This document shows positions 44,836 through 55,474 of a stretch of DNA of 64,000 nt, piece by piece. The stretch lies in the NCBI GenBank assembly GCA_010093485.1, contig MU001497.1, positions 982,513-1,046,512 of the forward strand, written 5' to 3'. A program made the translations under genes and the position numbers. Position 1 is the stretch's first letter. The number at the start of each line of letters is the position of its first letter. The notes under the pieces are model-generated. The model was not told the origin of the DNA, did not search any database, and worked only from the letters and a program-made list of their open reading frames with translations. The DNA is from Karstenula rhodostoma CBS 690.94 (lineage: Eukaryota > Ascomycota > Dothideomycetes > Pleosporales > Didymosphaeriaceae).

Positions 44836-45199
44836 CGGAGGCCGGGTATAGGTCTTGAGAATGAGGGGATGTGAGGTTGAGCGAAGACGAGTTTGTGGAA
44901 TCCGGAGCACGGCGTTTTGTGTGGCGTTTTGGGCCTTGGGGAGTTTGGGGAAGGAACGTTGTTTGAGAATGTACAGTGGGTGCAGGGTAGGCTCCTTTAC
45001 CACACATACCACCCAAGAGCATGCGAACTTTTCCTGCTCCTATTGTGTTGGCAATTTCTGCGTGAGCGCCGCTTGGCTCCAAGCCGGAAATCGACAAAGT
45101 GCGCATGTCGAGGTATTTGAAGAGGAGGAGCATGATACAGCACGGGTCCATCCAGGCAATCTACTGGAAGATGTGTGCACCTGCGCATCTTGAATGACT
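44836..45199. other. Intergenic, 3' flanks
   Basis: Short convergent interval with nothing recognised. Confidence 0.5.
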
Positions 45200-46895
45200 C
45201 TAAGACGTGTGCCATCCCATCGGAGCATTGGACTCGTACGGGTTGTAACCCGTGAAGTAACTTGTCGGACCAGGAGCAGCGAATGTTGCCGCTGAGGAGG
45301 CTCCTGGTACCCACGAATTGTGGAACATCGCAGTAATTGGTGGAGGTCTTTGCGGATAGCCATGAGTGTGGTCTTGGGGCCAGCCTCCACGCGGCATCGT
45401 CCACGTCTCGTAAGGCCTCGTAGGTTGTGATGGAGGCCCGCTGCGAGAGATGCTTTGGGAATTACCTTCTGATGTACCCTGCAGTCTACTCAGCTTGTTC
45501 TGCGGATTGTGACGTCGCCGAGGATTCGGAGCCGGACTGCGGTATCCGCCACGGGGCATGCTCTGCGAATTGTACGGCCTCCACTGGCTGGGACGCCCAT
45601 CTGAGGAAAAGTTCCCACCATAGTTGACCTGTTTTTGAACGTATGCCGGAGGCCTATTTTGTCCCCAGGACTGCGACTGCCACGGCCGAGGCTGAACGGT
45701 AGCAGCACGTTGCGCTTGGCGCTCAAGCATCGCTGTAATGAACCATAGTTAGTCTTAATCAGGAACGATTGATAGTCCAAGCATAACATACCTCTCGGCG
45801 CTTTTGGTGCATTTGGCGGTGGCTTGTTCTTCTCTACCTCTTCTCTCTCCTCTTCCTTAGCATGCGCCAACTGCCGTGCTTCCTCCATTATCTCGGCCAC
45901 TAATTCACTCGCAGCCATCATAACGTCCAACATGTCGGGAGCAGTAGGCTTACACTCGCTTTCGATGCTCGCGACTTCCTCTGGAAGACTCGCGACTTGC
46001 TCTATGACCCGAGAGCCCCTCTCCTCCAAGGCAGGATCGCATTCGTCTTTCTCGAGTTCCTGGGCTATATTGGGTTTTATATCGACCATGCGCTCGTTGA
46101 TAGCTTGTATGCGGTCGATAAATGCAACCATGGAGTAAGCTGCAGATTCTAGGTATCTTCAGCTATGCGTTTGTACGAAGTAGCCTGTGTTAACCCACCA
46201 TCCTTTGCATCGGTCGACGGCAACACTTCCTCTGCAAGTACCTCAGGCACCACAGCCGTGCTCTGCCGTGCCCCACAGTCCTCCAGCTCTGAATGCTTCA
46301 CCGTATCGAGGGCGGACTCAATCCCCATAGTAGCCCCTACCTGCCGCTCGCCTTCTACCGAACGAGAGGACCGCGTCTCACTCGGCGGCGGCGTCGGCAG
46401 CTCCTCAACGTAAGACTCGTGCACTTCCGGAGCGGGCCTCTTCATCTTGAACTTGCGGAGAGGCTCGGACACAGGGACCTCACCAGCCCCAGCAACTCCA
46501 CCACCAGTGCGTCTGGGGTTGCGAATAGGCAGGCGAGGCCAAGCTATATTGAGGGGGGTAGGTGGGGACTTCGTACTGACGCCGCTCGGTTCATGCACTT
46601 GCTCATCCCGCTGGAGGATGCGGATGGGCAGGCGAGACGGAGGCAGAGCGAGGGGAGTAGGTTCTGGCATCGCACTGACGCCGCTTGGTCCGCTCTCTGC
46701 GTCATCCTGCTTCATCATCATTGGTGCCGAGATCTGGGGCTGGTAAGTCGTTGGATCAGCCGCGCTCTTCTTCTTCTTCTTCTTCAGCGTCTCGCAAAGG
46801 CTCTTGAAGCCCTTGCGCATGGAGCCCGTCAAGCATTCGAAGCGGCCTGAAGGATCTTGGTTGGACTCGATGGTTGCAGGAGGGATTTGAGACAT
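45200..46895 (-). CDS. Hypothetical low-complexity protein, 528 aa (three exons)
   Basis: I read one gene here: exons 46199-46895, 45792-46148 and 45200-45732, with introns of 50 and 59 nt. The ATG at 46895 starts MSQIPPATIESNQDPSG. Exon 1 is Pro/Ser-rich with a KKKKKK run and two spaced SRLPIR/PRLPIR repeats. Exon 2 is helical and acidic (IDRIQAINERMVDIK, EEEREEVEKNK). Exon 3 is Gln/Pro/Arg/Gly-rich (QPRPWQSQSWGQN, MPRGGYRSP, MPRGGWPQ). Two separate ORFs could be called, but only 17 bp separate the stop of the first from the ATG of the second. That stop TAG is exactly a 3' splice site that keeps frame, so one gene is more likely. No domain is recognised. Confidence 0.6.
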
Positions 46896-47186
46896 GGTGG
46901 GATAGAGGGAACAGATGAAGAGATGGATGTAAAGAATAGGATTTACATTCGTGATGTGACGAGATGAAGCACTATGCACAATCAGGACTCTGGAGGAGAA
47001 GATACGAAGAGAGAAGGAAAAGTCCGAAACTGGGTATTAGAAAAACTGAGATTCGCTACCACGCAGCGCACGCAGAAACCCTCATCGTCCGCCCAACAAC
47101 CAGTTACCACACCACATGTGAACCACATGTTTGCCGCGTGAGGCCATCTACGTGTGAAACTAATAAATCATACCCTGAATTATCTG
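46896..47186. other. Intergenic region
   Basis: Short interval between two minus-strand genes, presumably promoter of the 528-aa gene and 3' flank of the repeat protein. Confidence 0.5.
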
Positions 47187-47742
47187 TTATCTTTTGGCAA
47201 TATTCGTAGCCGTATTCGTAACCGTGTTGGTGAGGTTGGACCCCGACTCCGTCGCCTTCCCCACCGTTTTCCCCACACTCCCAACTTGGTCTCCAGCCAT
47301 TCTCATTAGCCCCTCGGCGATAGAACCTAGTTCACCAGCTGTCCCTCCTGCTTTTCCAACTGCTTTCCCAGCACTGGATCCTAGCTTGCCGGCAGTGGAT
47401 CCTGCCTGCCCGACAGTATTTCCCGCTGTAGAGCCTAACTGGCCGGCTGTTTGACCAAGCTTTCCGACGGTGTTACCGGCACTGCCTCCAGCCTGGCCTG
47501 CCTTTTGGCCTAGCTTGCCTGCGGTTTGGCCAACTTGACCAACGGTGTTGCCCGCTGTAGAACCCAGTTGGCCAGCTGTTTGGCCGACCTTGCCGACAGT
47601 GCTGCCTACAGTGCCTCCAAGCCTGCCCGCCGTTTGGCCAACCTTGCCGACAGTCTTGCCTGCCGCGGCGCCCACTTTACCGACCGCCGACCCGACCTTG
47701 CCCAGGCTCTTACCTATATTTGCGAAGGCGTCGTCTGCGGCG
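47187..47742 (-). CDS. Gly/Ala repeat protein (18-residue TVGKVGQTAGQLGSTAGN-type units), 5' exon not found
   Basis: The visible exon encodes about 185 residues, mostly six degenerate copies of an 18-residue unit of the form TVGKVGQTAGQLGSTAGN. It ends in NLTNTVTNTATNIAKR. No ATG opens this frame. Instead GCTAAC followed by CCACCAG at 47743-47745 marks a 3' splice site, so at least one exon lies upstream. The donor at the end of the next gene (48242) has the matching phase, which would fuse the two, but that intron would be 500 nt. The alternating Gly and hydrophobic pattern suggests an amphipathic, perhaps membrane-associating or desiccation-type protein. The neighbour at 49492 has a short stretch of the same repeat. 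Confidence 0.55.
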
Positions 47743-48238
47743 CTGGTGGAGCGTTAGCATCTAACAGTCATCAAAGCATGTAGAACGCGGGCGTGCGAGA
47801 TGGCTGTGATGGGAAAGGGGAAAGGGGGATTGCTGAGCCCCACGCAACCGATAGAGAGTAGCCACCACGAAGATAAAAACCACGGTATGATCAATATCTG
47901 ATCTTTCATTGATTGACCTGTACAATTACCCAATGATGCGATGGTCTAACTCCGTAACGCTTGAAGGAGACCCAGAGTCGTAGATAGATAGATACAGCGC
48001 CAAGATAGGAAAGGAAAGAGGTTGTGCGCAGTGCATCTTGACTTGGCTTGCGAAGCGGATGGCGAGATGGGTCGTCTCATTCGTTTTTCTCTTCATATGG
48101 CTCGTACGTAGAACACCAATCATGCACTACTCTCTGTTAATAAACGAGGTGAGGGGTCAGACCGTGTGGATTGGTGACGACTACATGGAGGGCATGTGTG
48201 GAGTAGCGTGATGAGACGTGCTAGGGAACAGTTCCAAC

Positions 48239-48733
48239 TTACAACAACGACAGCGTCAGGTCGCCCCGGATGGAGGCCTTGAGCTCGATTTCTATCTCGA
48301 GATTGGCGTCCAGCTTGAGCTTGAGGCCGTCGGTATCGTCGAGCGAGCTCTTCTTTTCCTGGGGCTCCGCCCGGTAGGGTTGGTTGGGGTCGGTGCCGCG
48401 CATGGGGATCTCGCCACGCATTGCGCGGGCGTGGGTGACGGGGCCGTCCATGGATGTGCTGTCCGGGCCGATGCGCTCGAACATGCCCATCTGTTGGAGC
48501 TCGCCGTTGGCGTCGGCCTCTTCGAGCGCCTCCAGCGACGTCGTCTTCAGGTACTTGCCGTCCTCTATGCCCTTCTGGATGCGCTGCCGCCGGGCACGGC
48601 GGGACGAAGACCGTGACCGTGCCGTCTGCTCGCCAGCCTCGCGCTTTGCCTGCTTCTTTGCGTTGACGGCCTTTTGCTGCTGCATCGTCGTCCGCTCGTG
48701 CGGCTCGTTGTCGTAGTTCTTATTGTCGGCCAT
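48239..48733 (-). CDS. 164-aa charged protein with C-terminal LKLKLDANLEIEIELKA module
   Basis: The ATG at 48733 starts MADNKNYDNEPHERTT. The N-terminal half is highly charged and Arg/Lys-rich (SRSSSRRARRQRIQKG). The end carries an amphipathic beta-like module, LKLKLDANLEIEIELKA then SIRGDLTLSLL. The neighbour at 49492-50205 ends in nearly the same module, so the two are related at this end. The stop TAA overlaps a canonical donor (TT then GTAAGT). Splicing to AACAG at 48134-48136 would replace the end with LLE and a stop, and splicing further on could join the repeat protein. No known domain. Confidence 0.72.
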   Translation of the reverse strand: MADNKNYDNEPHERTTMQQQKAVNAKKQAKREAGEQTARSRSSSRRARRQRIQKGIEDGKYLKTTSLEALEEADANGELQQMGMFERIGPDSTSMDGPVTHARAMRGEIPMRGTDPNQPYRAEPQEKKSSLDDTDGLKLKLDANLEIEIELKASIRGDLTLSLL

Positions 48734-49491
48734 GGTGGGCAGTGCGTGCCGTGTCTGGGCGGTGAATGTGAGCGTGCTGTTGGGGCCGGGTATAGGGATT
48801 CGGCACGCGGGGAGGGTTCAGAGGAGGCGAGGAGCAAGTAGACTGTGGAGGTATAGAGGTACTGTCCAGGCCAGCACGCAGGCCGAAAACAAGATTGATG
48901 CAACGAGCGACCGGGAGGCCGCACGGACCAGTTCCCGTGTTGGATGACACGGAAGACATGGGCGGTATCCCTGCAGCCCCTCCAGTCCTGGTGGCGATTC
49001 GCTACGTCATGCGGCGAGCGGTTCCCACGCATCAGCTCCACCGGAAGGCGGTGGACACATGTGCGTGCTCCAACGGCGACGGACAGTCCCTCAATCGTGG
49101 GCCGCCTGTCCGCATGGAATGAGAGCCGACAGCAAAGCTGGCACAAAGCGGGCTGGTCGCCAGAAGCGTCCGAACAAGGACGTGGACATGCAAAGTGCGG
49201 GGTCGGTCATAGCTCCCTGCAGCGCCGCTTGTCACAGCTTCTGTGCTGTAGAGACATGGCAGCTTCGCAAACAGTGCACATTATGGCTACATGGCTTTTT
49301 CTATGCAAATGCAAACATGGGTAATTACATGGTGAGCGCCGTGTTCCCAACGCCGGCAAGACGAACAAGCAAAAGCTCCGTCATCATCCAATCGTGCAAC
49401 ATAGGAAAAGCAAAGTCAAGTCGCCGTCGGTAACATTTAGTTGCTGCATACAATCAGCCTGCGCTCAGCGACATTGTAGACAGTAGGAAAC
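48734..49491. other. Intergenic region
   Basis: Promoter side of the 164-aa gene and 3' flank of the next. A likely 52-nt intron and seven-base last exon of the 237-aa gene may extend it to 49437. Confidence 0.45.
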
Positions 49492-50205
49492 TTACAGCAA
49501 ACCAAGCGTGAGGTCACCGTGGATCTTCGCCTTGAGCTGGATCTCAATGTCCAGGTTGAGCTCCAAGCGCAGCCGGAGCTGCTCGCCCTTGCTGTCGCCT
49601 TCCTCCTCACCACCGCCACCGGTCAACCCTCCCAGCGCCTGGCCGGCCGTGTTGCCGACCTGGTTGACAGCGTTGCCGGCCGTGTTCTGAACCATGTCGG
49701 TTGCGCCGCCAACGACTTCACCGCCAGGCACGTTCTCGCTGATGTCGCCGAGCGGGCCGCCTCCCTTGCCGCCCTGCTGCTTCTTCTGGCGCTGGCGGTT
49801 GCGACGGCCACCGGAAGCAGACACGTCGGACCGCGTGACAGACTCAGAGTCGGAATCACCGCCTCGTCGTCCACGGCCGCGAGACTGGCGACGCCTCGAT
49901 TGAGACTTCTGTTGCTGGGGTTGGGGCTCGGGCTCCGAGTCTTCGGCATCGGCGTTGTTGGTGGTTTGTTTTCGTCCTGCGTCCTCTTGCTCAGCCTCTC
50001 CTTCAGCTTCACTATCGGGGGCGGGAGTGGCTTCGGGAGTTGGCTGTTGCTGCTGAGCCTTCTTGTTGCCCAACTTCTTCGGTGCCTTTTTCTCGGTTTT
50101 CTTACTCGTGCTTTCTGCCTGGCCAGATCCTCCCAGCGATGCGTTGGCATTGGCCTGACCCTCTCCGGCGACAGAGTTCTTGCTCTCTTCGACTGTGTCC
50201 GCCAT
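49492..50205 (-). CDS. 237-aa low-complexity protein with C-terminal LRLRLELNLDIEIQLKA module
   Basis: The ATG at 50205 starts MADTVEESKNSVAGEG. The protein is mostly disordered: Lys/Gln-rich, then acidic, then SR/RG-rich (SRRRQSRGRGRRGG). A Gly/Ala stretch (MVQNTAGNAVNQVGNTAGQ) resembles the repeats of the gene at 47187. The C-terminus, LRLRLELNLDIEIQLKA then KIHGDLTLGLL, matches the neighbour at 48239. A canonical donor overlaps the stop (CT then GTAAGT). A 52-nt intron to GCAG at 49444-49446 would change the end to LLN and a stop at 49437, a plausible true structure. I recall similar C-terminal modules in other fungal proteins but no function. Confidence 0.75.
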   Translation of the reverse strand: MADTVEESKNSVAGEGQANANASLGGSGQAESTSKKTEKKAPKKLGNKKAQQQQPTPEATPAPDSEAEGEAEQEDAGRKQTTNNADAEDSEPEPQPQQQKSQSRRRQSRGRGRRGGDSDSESVTRSDVSASGGRRNRQRQKKQQGGKGGGPLGDISENVPGGEVVGGATDMVQNTAGNAVNQVGNTAGQALGGLTGGGGEEEGDSKGEQLRLRLELNLDIEIQLKAKIHGDLTLGLL

Positions 50206-50983
50206 GGTGGTGTTTGTGTTTCAGTTGGTGGTCGGGTGTATAAAGTGCAAATGGAGCGGGCGGTGGAAATAATCCGGGAGGGATACACGAGCGGCGTAAA
50301 CGGTTAAGAGAAAAGTCGCAGTGAACAGGAACCGGTTTGAATGAGGAGTGTACATCACACCCATGCTCACACGAGCCACCCTCCCATGCACTCTGACGCA
50401 ACAAGTGGCACGCCCACTCCCCACCAATCCTGCGAGGCGTCGCGGAAACTTGCACTCATCCCTGCACGCAGACAAGTGTCGGAACGGGATGGCGGGGACC
50501 GGAAACAGCCATCTGAACCCATGCGTCCAGCCAAATCCACTTGCCGCCAACGTCTTCCGGTGCCGACGGTGACAGCGGCGCGCGAGCGCTTCGCATGATA
50601 TCAGACGCGGGAGATGCACGGCCGACGCTTCCGCCGCTCGTCGACGCGATCCATCACTAGCCTGATCGCGATCAACGGGGTGGCGGGGGGCGTCGAGTCT
50701 TTGTCGATCGTTCCCTTAGCATTCTAGTCTTGGCGTAGCTGAGCATACATGTGAAGCGGTGAATGTGCCGAGTACTTGACGTGCGTAGGTTTTGTGAAAA
50801 TGTAGCATTGAAATTCGTAGGCAAAGAAGTGATGCAAATGACACGGAAAGCACGAGGCACACGTAGCGAGTCTTTCGGAGCGAGCTGCCCGCTCCGAACA
50901 AACAGCTGCCTCACTGAGGCCGAAAAGCCTTGCGAGCATACATAGCAACCACCATCTACTAACCCTCAGCGACTAGCGACATC
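50206..50983. other. Divergent promoter region
   Basis: 778 bp between start codons pointing apart; no further element recognised. Confidence 0.5.
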
Positions 50984-51717
50984 ATGTCAACTCCAGAGGC
51001 CCAAGAAGCTGTCATCAGCGAGCGCATTGTCAAGCACATGAACGCTGACCATGCCGACTCAGTAAGATACTCGCCACACAAACTGAGAATCAACGCTGAA
51101 TCCCGCAGGTCCGTCGATACCTCGAAGCTTTCAAAAACAAGTCCATCTCCGAGGTCCGTGATGCGCGCTTGACAAGTGTCACGTTGAACGAGATGAATTT
51201 CGAGGTTGCCGGCCAGCAAGTCACTATCCCTTTCGACCCGCCTATGAAAGCGATGCGGGAAGCCCGCGAGCGCCTCATCCAACTGGACAAGGACGCTTTG
51301 AACGCTTTAAATCGTAGTGACATTCCAATCACCAAGTACACCCCGCCCTACGCACCGGGCCTCCATTTCATTCACATCTTCAACTTCACCCAATGTCTGC
51401 TCGTCCTCGTCATCTTCTCTCGGAGAGCCAACTTCAATCCCGGATCACTGGTATACGACCACTTGCTGTCTTATGTCCCCGGTTTTGGCGAATTCTGCTT
51501 GACGATTCAACCGTACCTGTTCTGGATCATGGTGAGCATCCATGCTACGGAGACGGTGTTCATGGCCAGGAAACTGAACAGGCATGGACTAACGTCCTCC
51601 GAGCGAATTTGGTGGGCCTGGATGGGAAGCTGTTTTGTTGAAGGCAGGACGTGCTGGATGAGATTGGATACTCTGATTAACGAGAAGCTGAAGGAAAGGG
51701 AAGCGAAAAAGCATTGA
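50984..51717 (+). CDS. DUF2470 / DUF4499-type integral membrane protein
   Basis: Exons 50984-51061 and 51109-51717 with a 47-nt intron (GTAAGA to CGCAG) give 228 aa. The first 85 residues form a DUF2470-like domain, related to the C-terminal part of heme-utilisation HugZ proteins, with the typical opening RIVKHMNADHADS and the match VTLNEMNFEV. Three hydrophobic segments follow (HIFNFTQCLLVLVIFS, CLTIQPYLFWIMVSIHATETVFMA, IWWAWMGSCFVEG), as in the DUF4499 membrane region often fused to it in fungi. The short tail is charged. The splice falls inside the conserved HADS-VRRYL segment, which supports it. The biochemical role is not known. Confidence 0.85.
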
Positions 51718-51973
51718 GAGATAGTCCATGACAAGAGTAACCATCCTCATCTCATGCATGACTCACAAGGAACAACAGCGTATGCTTTTCGCTCTGCTCC
51801 ATTGCATGCTTGGGCGTCTACAGCGCAGGGCGGAACGTTGCTCCGAACTCGGCAAGCGCAATCGATAAGGATGATTTCGGAGTCACATCAATCTAAGAAC
51901 TTTCAGACTGCATGATACCCCAAGCATAAGTCTGCACGTTTCCCTCCGTTGCGTTGCACTGTGTATGTGTGTG
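51718..51973 (+). promoter_or_regulatory. Short promoter region of acetylornithine aminotransferase
   Basis: About 250 bp between the previous stop and the next start. No defined site recognised. Confidence 0.35.
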
Positions 51974-53535
51974 ATGGCTTTGCGATTTTCCACCAAGCGT
52001 TTTGCGACGGCATTGCGCGCCTCGCGTGCCAATTGCGGCTCTGCGCGATATGCCTCCACAGCTGCTGCGCTGAAGGGCTCAAGCCTGCCACAAGATATGA
52101 AAGACTCCATAGAGGTACGGGTGCCCATCTGGAAGACGTTTGGTTGTGTTTACTGACCGAATGGCAGCGAGAAGCCTCTCTCCCCACGCCGGACCCCCCA
52201 TCGACGTCAAAGACGGCCGGCCTCGTCAACCAACAGCTTCCGTACATGGTCCCAACCTACGTGCGCCCGCCTCCCATGTTCGAGAAGGGCGAAGGATGCT
52301 ATCTGTACGACGTCGAGAACCGGAAATACCTAGACTTCACGTCGGGCATCGCCGTCAATGCATTGGGACACTGCGACCCTGGCGTTAGTCAGGCAATTGC
52401 TGAGCAGGTACAACAAATGGACAATGAGACACGCAGCAGGATGCTTACATGGTCTGCGTAGGCACAACTTCTGATGCACACCTCGAACCTATACCACAAC
52501 CCCCTCACCGGTCTCCTGTCGAAGCAGCTCATCCAGCTTACCCATGCGACCGGCGGTTTCGCGACCGCTACACGCACTTTCATCTGCAACAGCGGATCCG
52601 AGGCAAACGAGGCTGCCATAAAATTCGCGCGCAAGGTTGGAAAGGAAGTAGCACCGGGCAAAGACAAGTACGACATCGTGTCTTTCAATGGCTCGTTCCA
52701 CGGTCGCACCATGGGCTCCTTGAGCGCAACACCGAATCCAAAGTACCAGAAGCCGTTTGCGCCCATGGTCCCTGGCTTCCGATACGGAACCTTCAACGAC
52801 GTAGACGCCGTGAACGATCTGGTCACCGAGGCGACTTGTGGCGTGATCGTCGAGCCCATCCAAGGCGAGGGCGGCGTCAACGTTGCGACGCCCGAGTTCC
52901 TACTTGCGCTACGCAAACGCTGCACCGAGGTCGGTGCCGTGCTCATCTATGACGAGATTCAATGCGGTCTAGGAAGGACAGGCACTTTCTGGGCCCACGC
53001 CTCGTACCCGAAAGAAGCCCACCCGGATATCGTCACCACAGCTAAGGCTCTGGGCAACGGCTTCCCCATCGGCGCAACCATCGTAAACGACTTTGTTTGC
53101 GACCACATCAAGACGGGCGACCACGGCACGACGTTCGGCGGCAACCCTCTCGGCTGCCGCGTTGCTTCCTACATCCTGTCTCGCTTGTCCTCCCCGGAGA
53201 TCCTCGACTCTGTACCCGTAAAGTCGGCCGCTTTCAAGAAGCACTTCGCTGCACTACAAGAACGTTTCCCAGGCCGCGTCAAGGAAGTCAGGGGCCAAGG
53301 CCTGATTCTCGGCCTGCAGCTTGACGAGGACCCGACGCCTATCGTGACCGCGGCGCGGGAACGAGGTCTCCTCATCATCACCTGCGGAACCAACACGCTG
53401 CGGTTCGTTCCCCCGCTTATTATCACTGAAGCGGAGATCGATGCCGGCATGGCCATCGTGGCGGAAGCGATGGAGAGCGTCTGGACGAAGGGCGAACAGG
53501 TACCAGGCACTCCCGGGCAGCAGGAGATGCGATGA
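51974..53535 (+). CDS. ARG8: Acetylornithine aminotransferase, mitochondrial
   Basis: Exons 51974-52114, 52168-52407 and 52462-53535, with introns of 53 and 54 nt, give 484 aa. An in-frame ATG at 51965 would add three residues. The first 40 residues ([19 protein letters not shown]) form a mitochondrial presequence. The enzyme converts N-acetylglutamate semialdehyde to N-acetylornithine with glutamate, using PLP. Visible motifs are [61 protein letters not shown] (Asp291) and TTAKALGNG with the PLP lysine at 322. All exon joins preserve family sequence. Ornithine aminotransferase is related but would lack this presequence and the acetylornithine-type motifs, so ARG8 is preferred. Confidence 0.93.
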
Positions 53536-53987
53536 TCCGTCTGAGTGAGTGGCTTGTTTTGCATTTTCCAGCACGGCGTTGTGGGTTTGGCATGTCGTCT
53601 GTAGACTTTGGCGTGTATATAAAAGTGTTACGACGTGGACAGGAGAATTCATCTTCATCATGAGAATGGAGATGAGGTGTTTATGTTGTGTGCCTCTTTT
53701 TGCTCATCTTTGTGAATCGTCGGGTTCGCTGCAGTCGCAACCACGAAATAGGGCTCATGAGAATTGTCGCTATTGCTCGAAGCGGTGCAGTAACACTGGC
53801 CGCGGGGTAAGCACCCTTGCACATCTTCAGCCCGACAAGCCACGGTACTCCCTCACCTCCTCGAAACATGACCACTCGACACCCACCTCACCAAGTCGGA
53901 TCACTTCTCTCCGTAGCTCTACGAAGCCTGCTGCATGCCGTTTGGAGAACATGACGCGACACACTGCCCAAGCTACACCGAAGATAT
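53536..53987. other. Intergenic region
   Basis: 450 bp between the aminotransferase and the HET-like remnant, with no gene recognised. Confidence 0.5.
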
Positions 53988-55474
53988 ATGGGGATACGCC
54001 GTAGGGAGGATCACATACGTCTGCTCAGCGTACTGCCGGAGAAGTCTTCTGAAGGCTACGTGCAGTGCATACTCTTCCATTCCTCAATCAAAGAGATGGA
54101 AGAAGCTTACACGTGTCTATCGTATGTATGGAGAATTGGATTCGACTCTGCGAACCAGACGGATAGCACGACAAAGACAATACCAAATATCATTGGCGAC
54201 TCCTACGTCACGAATACCGCCAAGGCGCCTCCTGCGGACTGTGATTCAGAGAAGTCAAACCCCAATATCGTTATCGTCAATTGGAAACCAATGATAGTAC
54301 TTCAAAACCTTTACGATTTTCTACAAGTAGCACATCAAAAGTACCCGGGCGAGCCATTCTGGATTGACGCTTTATGTATCAATCAAAACAGTACCGTTGA
54401 ACGAAACCATCAGGTCTCACAAATGGGCGAGATATATTCCCACGCAAGACAAGTGCTGGCATGGATGGGGTCATATGATGTTGGCGTTAACTCGCTCGAT
54501 GTACTGCGAAACAAACTCTCGGAATCCAGATCTCCTGACGAAGTACATGAGCGTGCTTGTATCCCAGGCTCATTATCGCAAGGATATACCAGGCCCTCGC
54601 AGTCGGTTCTCGAAAGCAGTGTAAAGCTACTGTAGCCGTGCCTGGATCACTCAAGAATTGGCAGTAGCGCGGCGCGTGATACTGCTCTTTGGAAACGCTG
54701 AACTGGATCTACATGAGGTTGACGGAGAGACTGATATGGGCTACTCGCCAACTGCCTGAGCTTGGCTGGGACAATAGTTCCTGGCCGCATACATCGATTT
54801 ACCAGGTTTGGGTTTTGGCTACCGATAAGAGATGGGAAGACAGGAGTTACTGGGCCAAGGTGCATAACCATCTGTGCCTTCTCGATCTCATATCACAACA
54901 TCGTTACAAAAAATGTCTTCGCGGACGGGATCGGGTCTACTCGCTGAGATATCTGTGTGTCGAAGGGAAGGGTCTGCAGATCAATTACGACACACCATCA
55001 CTGGACCTGTTACTTCACATCATGCGAATTTTACAAAGATCACCATGCCTCTGTGCAGCCCTTGCATTGCTAGGAGCATTGGGACAAGACGAGAATTCGG
55101 AGAGATGGGACTCTGTATACCTGGCAGTCAGGCTCCACACATGGGGCAGCACCGCATCGAATCATGGTGCACGATGCACTCTGAGAGAGGTCTGCACGGG
55201 AACGTTTGCTTCTTTGATATTGAACCCTATCGAAGGAACGGTCGAGTACGAAACCGGCTCTGGCTGTCAGATACCGCTGCCTCCCTCCCGGCCGGACGTC
55301 CTTCACACATGGTTTGAACCTGGTGCGGCTGAAGGTTCGTGTACTGCGTATTTATCGTTGCCATATCTACGACATATCATTTCAGAGGACAAAAGCTTCG
55401 AAGGCACGACGCATTTCGCGAACGGGAATCTGCATAATTGGATGGACGACAGTGTGTTCTTCTTTGGGTTATAG
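53988..55474 (+). pseudogene. HET-domain (heterokaryon incompatibility) gene with frameshifts and a stop
   Basis: The first frame, from ATG 53988, carries the HET core: YTCLSYVW, VLQNLYDFL, PFWIDALCINQN, ERNHQVSQMGEIY and ARQVLAWMGS. It then ends at TAG 54634-54636. The family sequence continues in a second frame with SRAWITQELAVARRVILLFG from 54628, preceded in that frame by TAA at 54622-54624. It continues in a third frame from about 54700 (LIWATRQLPEL, RGRDRVYSL, GKGLQINYDTPSLDLL) to the stop at 55474. I found no intron of legal size and phase that would repair either shift, so decay is the best reading. HET genes evolve fast and are often lost. The intact form would act in non-self recognition and cell death. 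Confidence 0.75.

Noticed and set aside
1..53535. Arginine biosynthesis gene cluster (argininosuccinate lyase and acetylornithine aminotransferase)
   Set aside because: The two genes are about 50 kb apart with many unrelated genes between them; co-location looks accidental.
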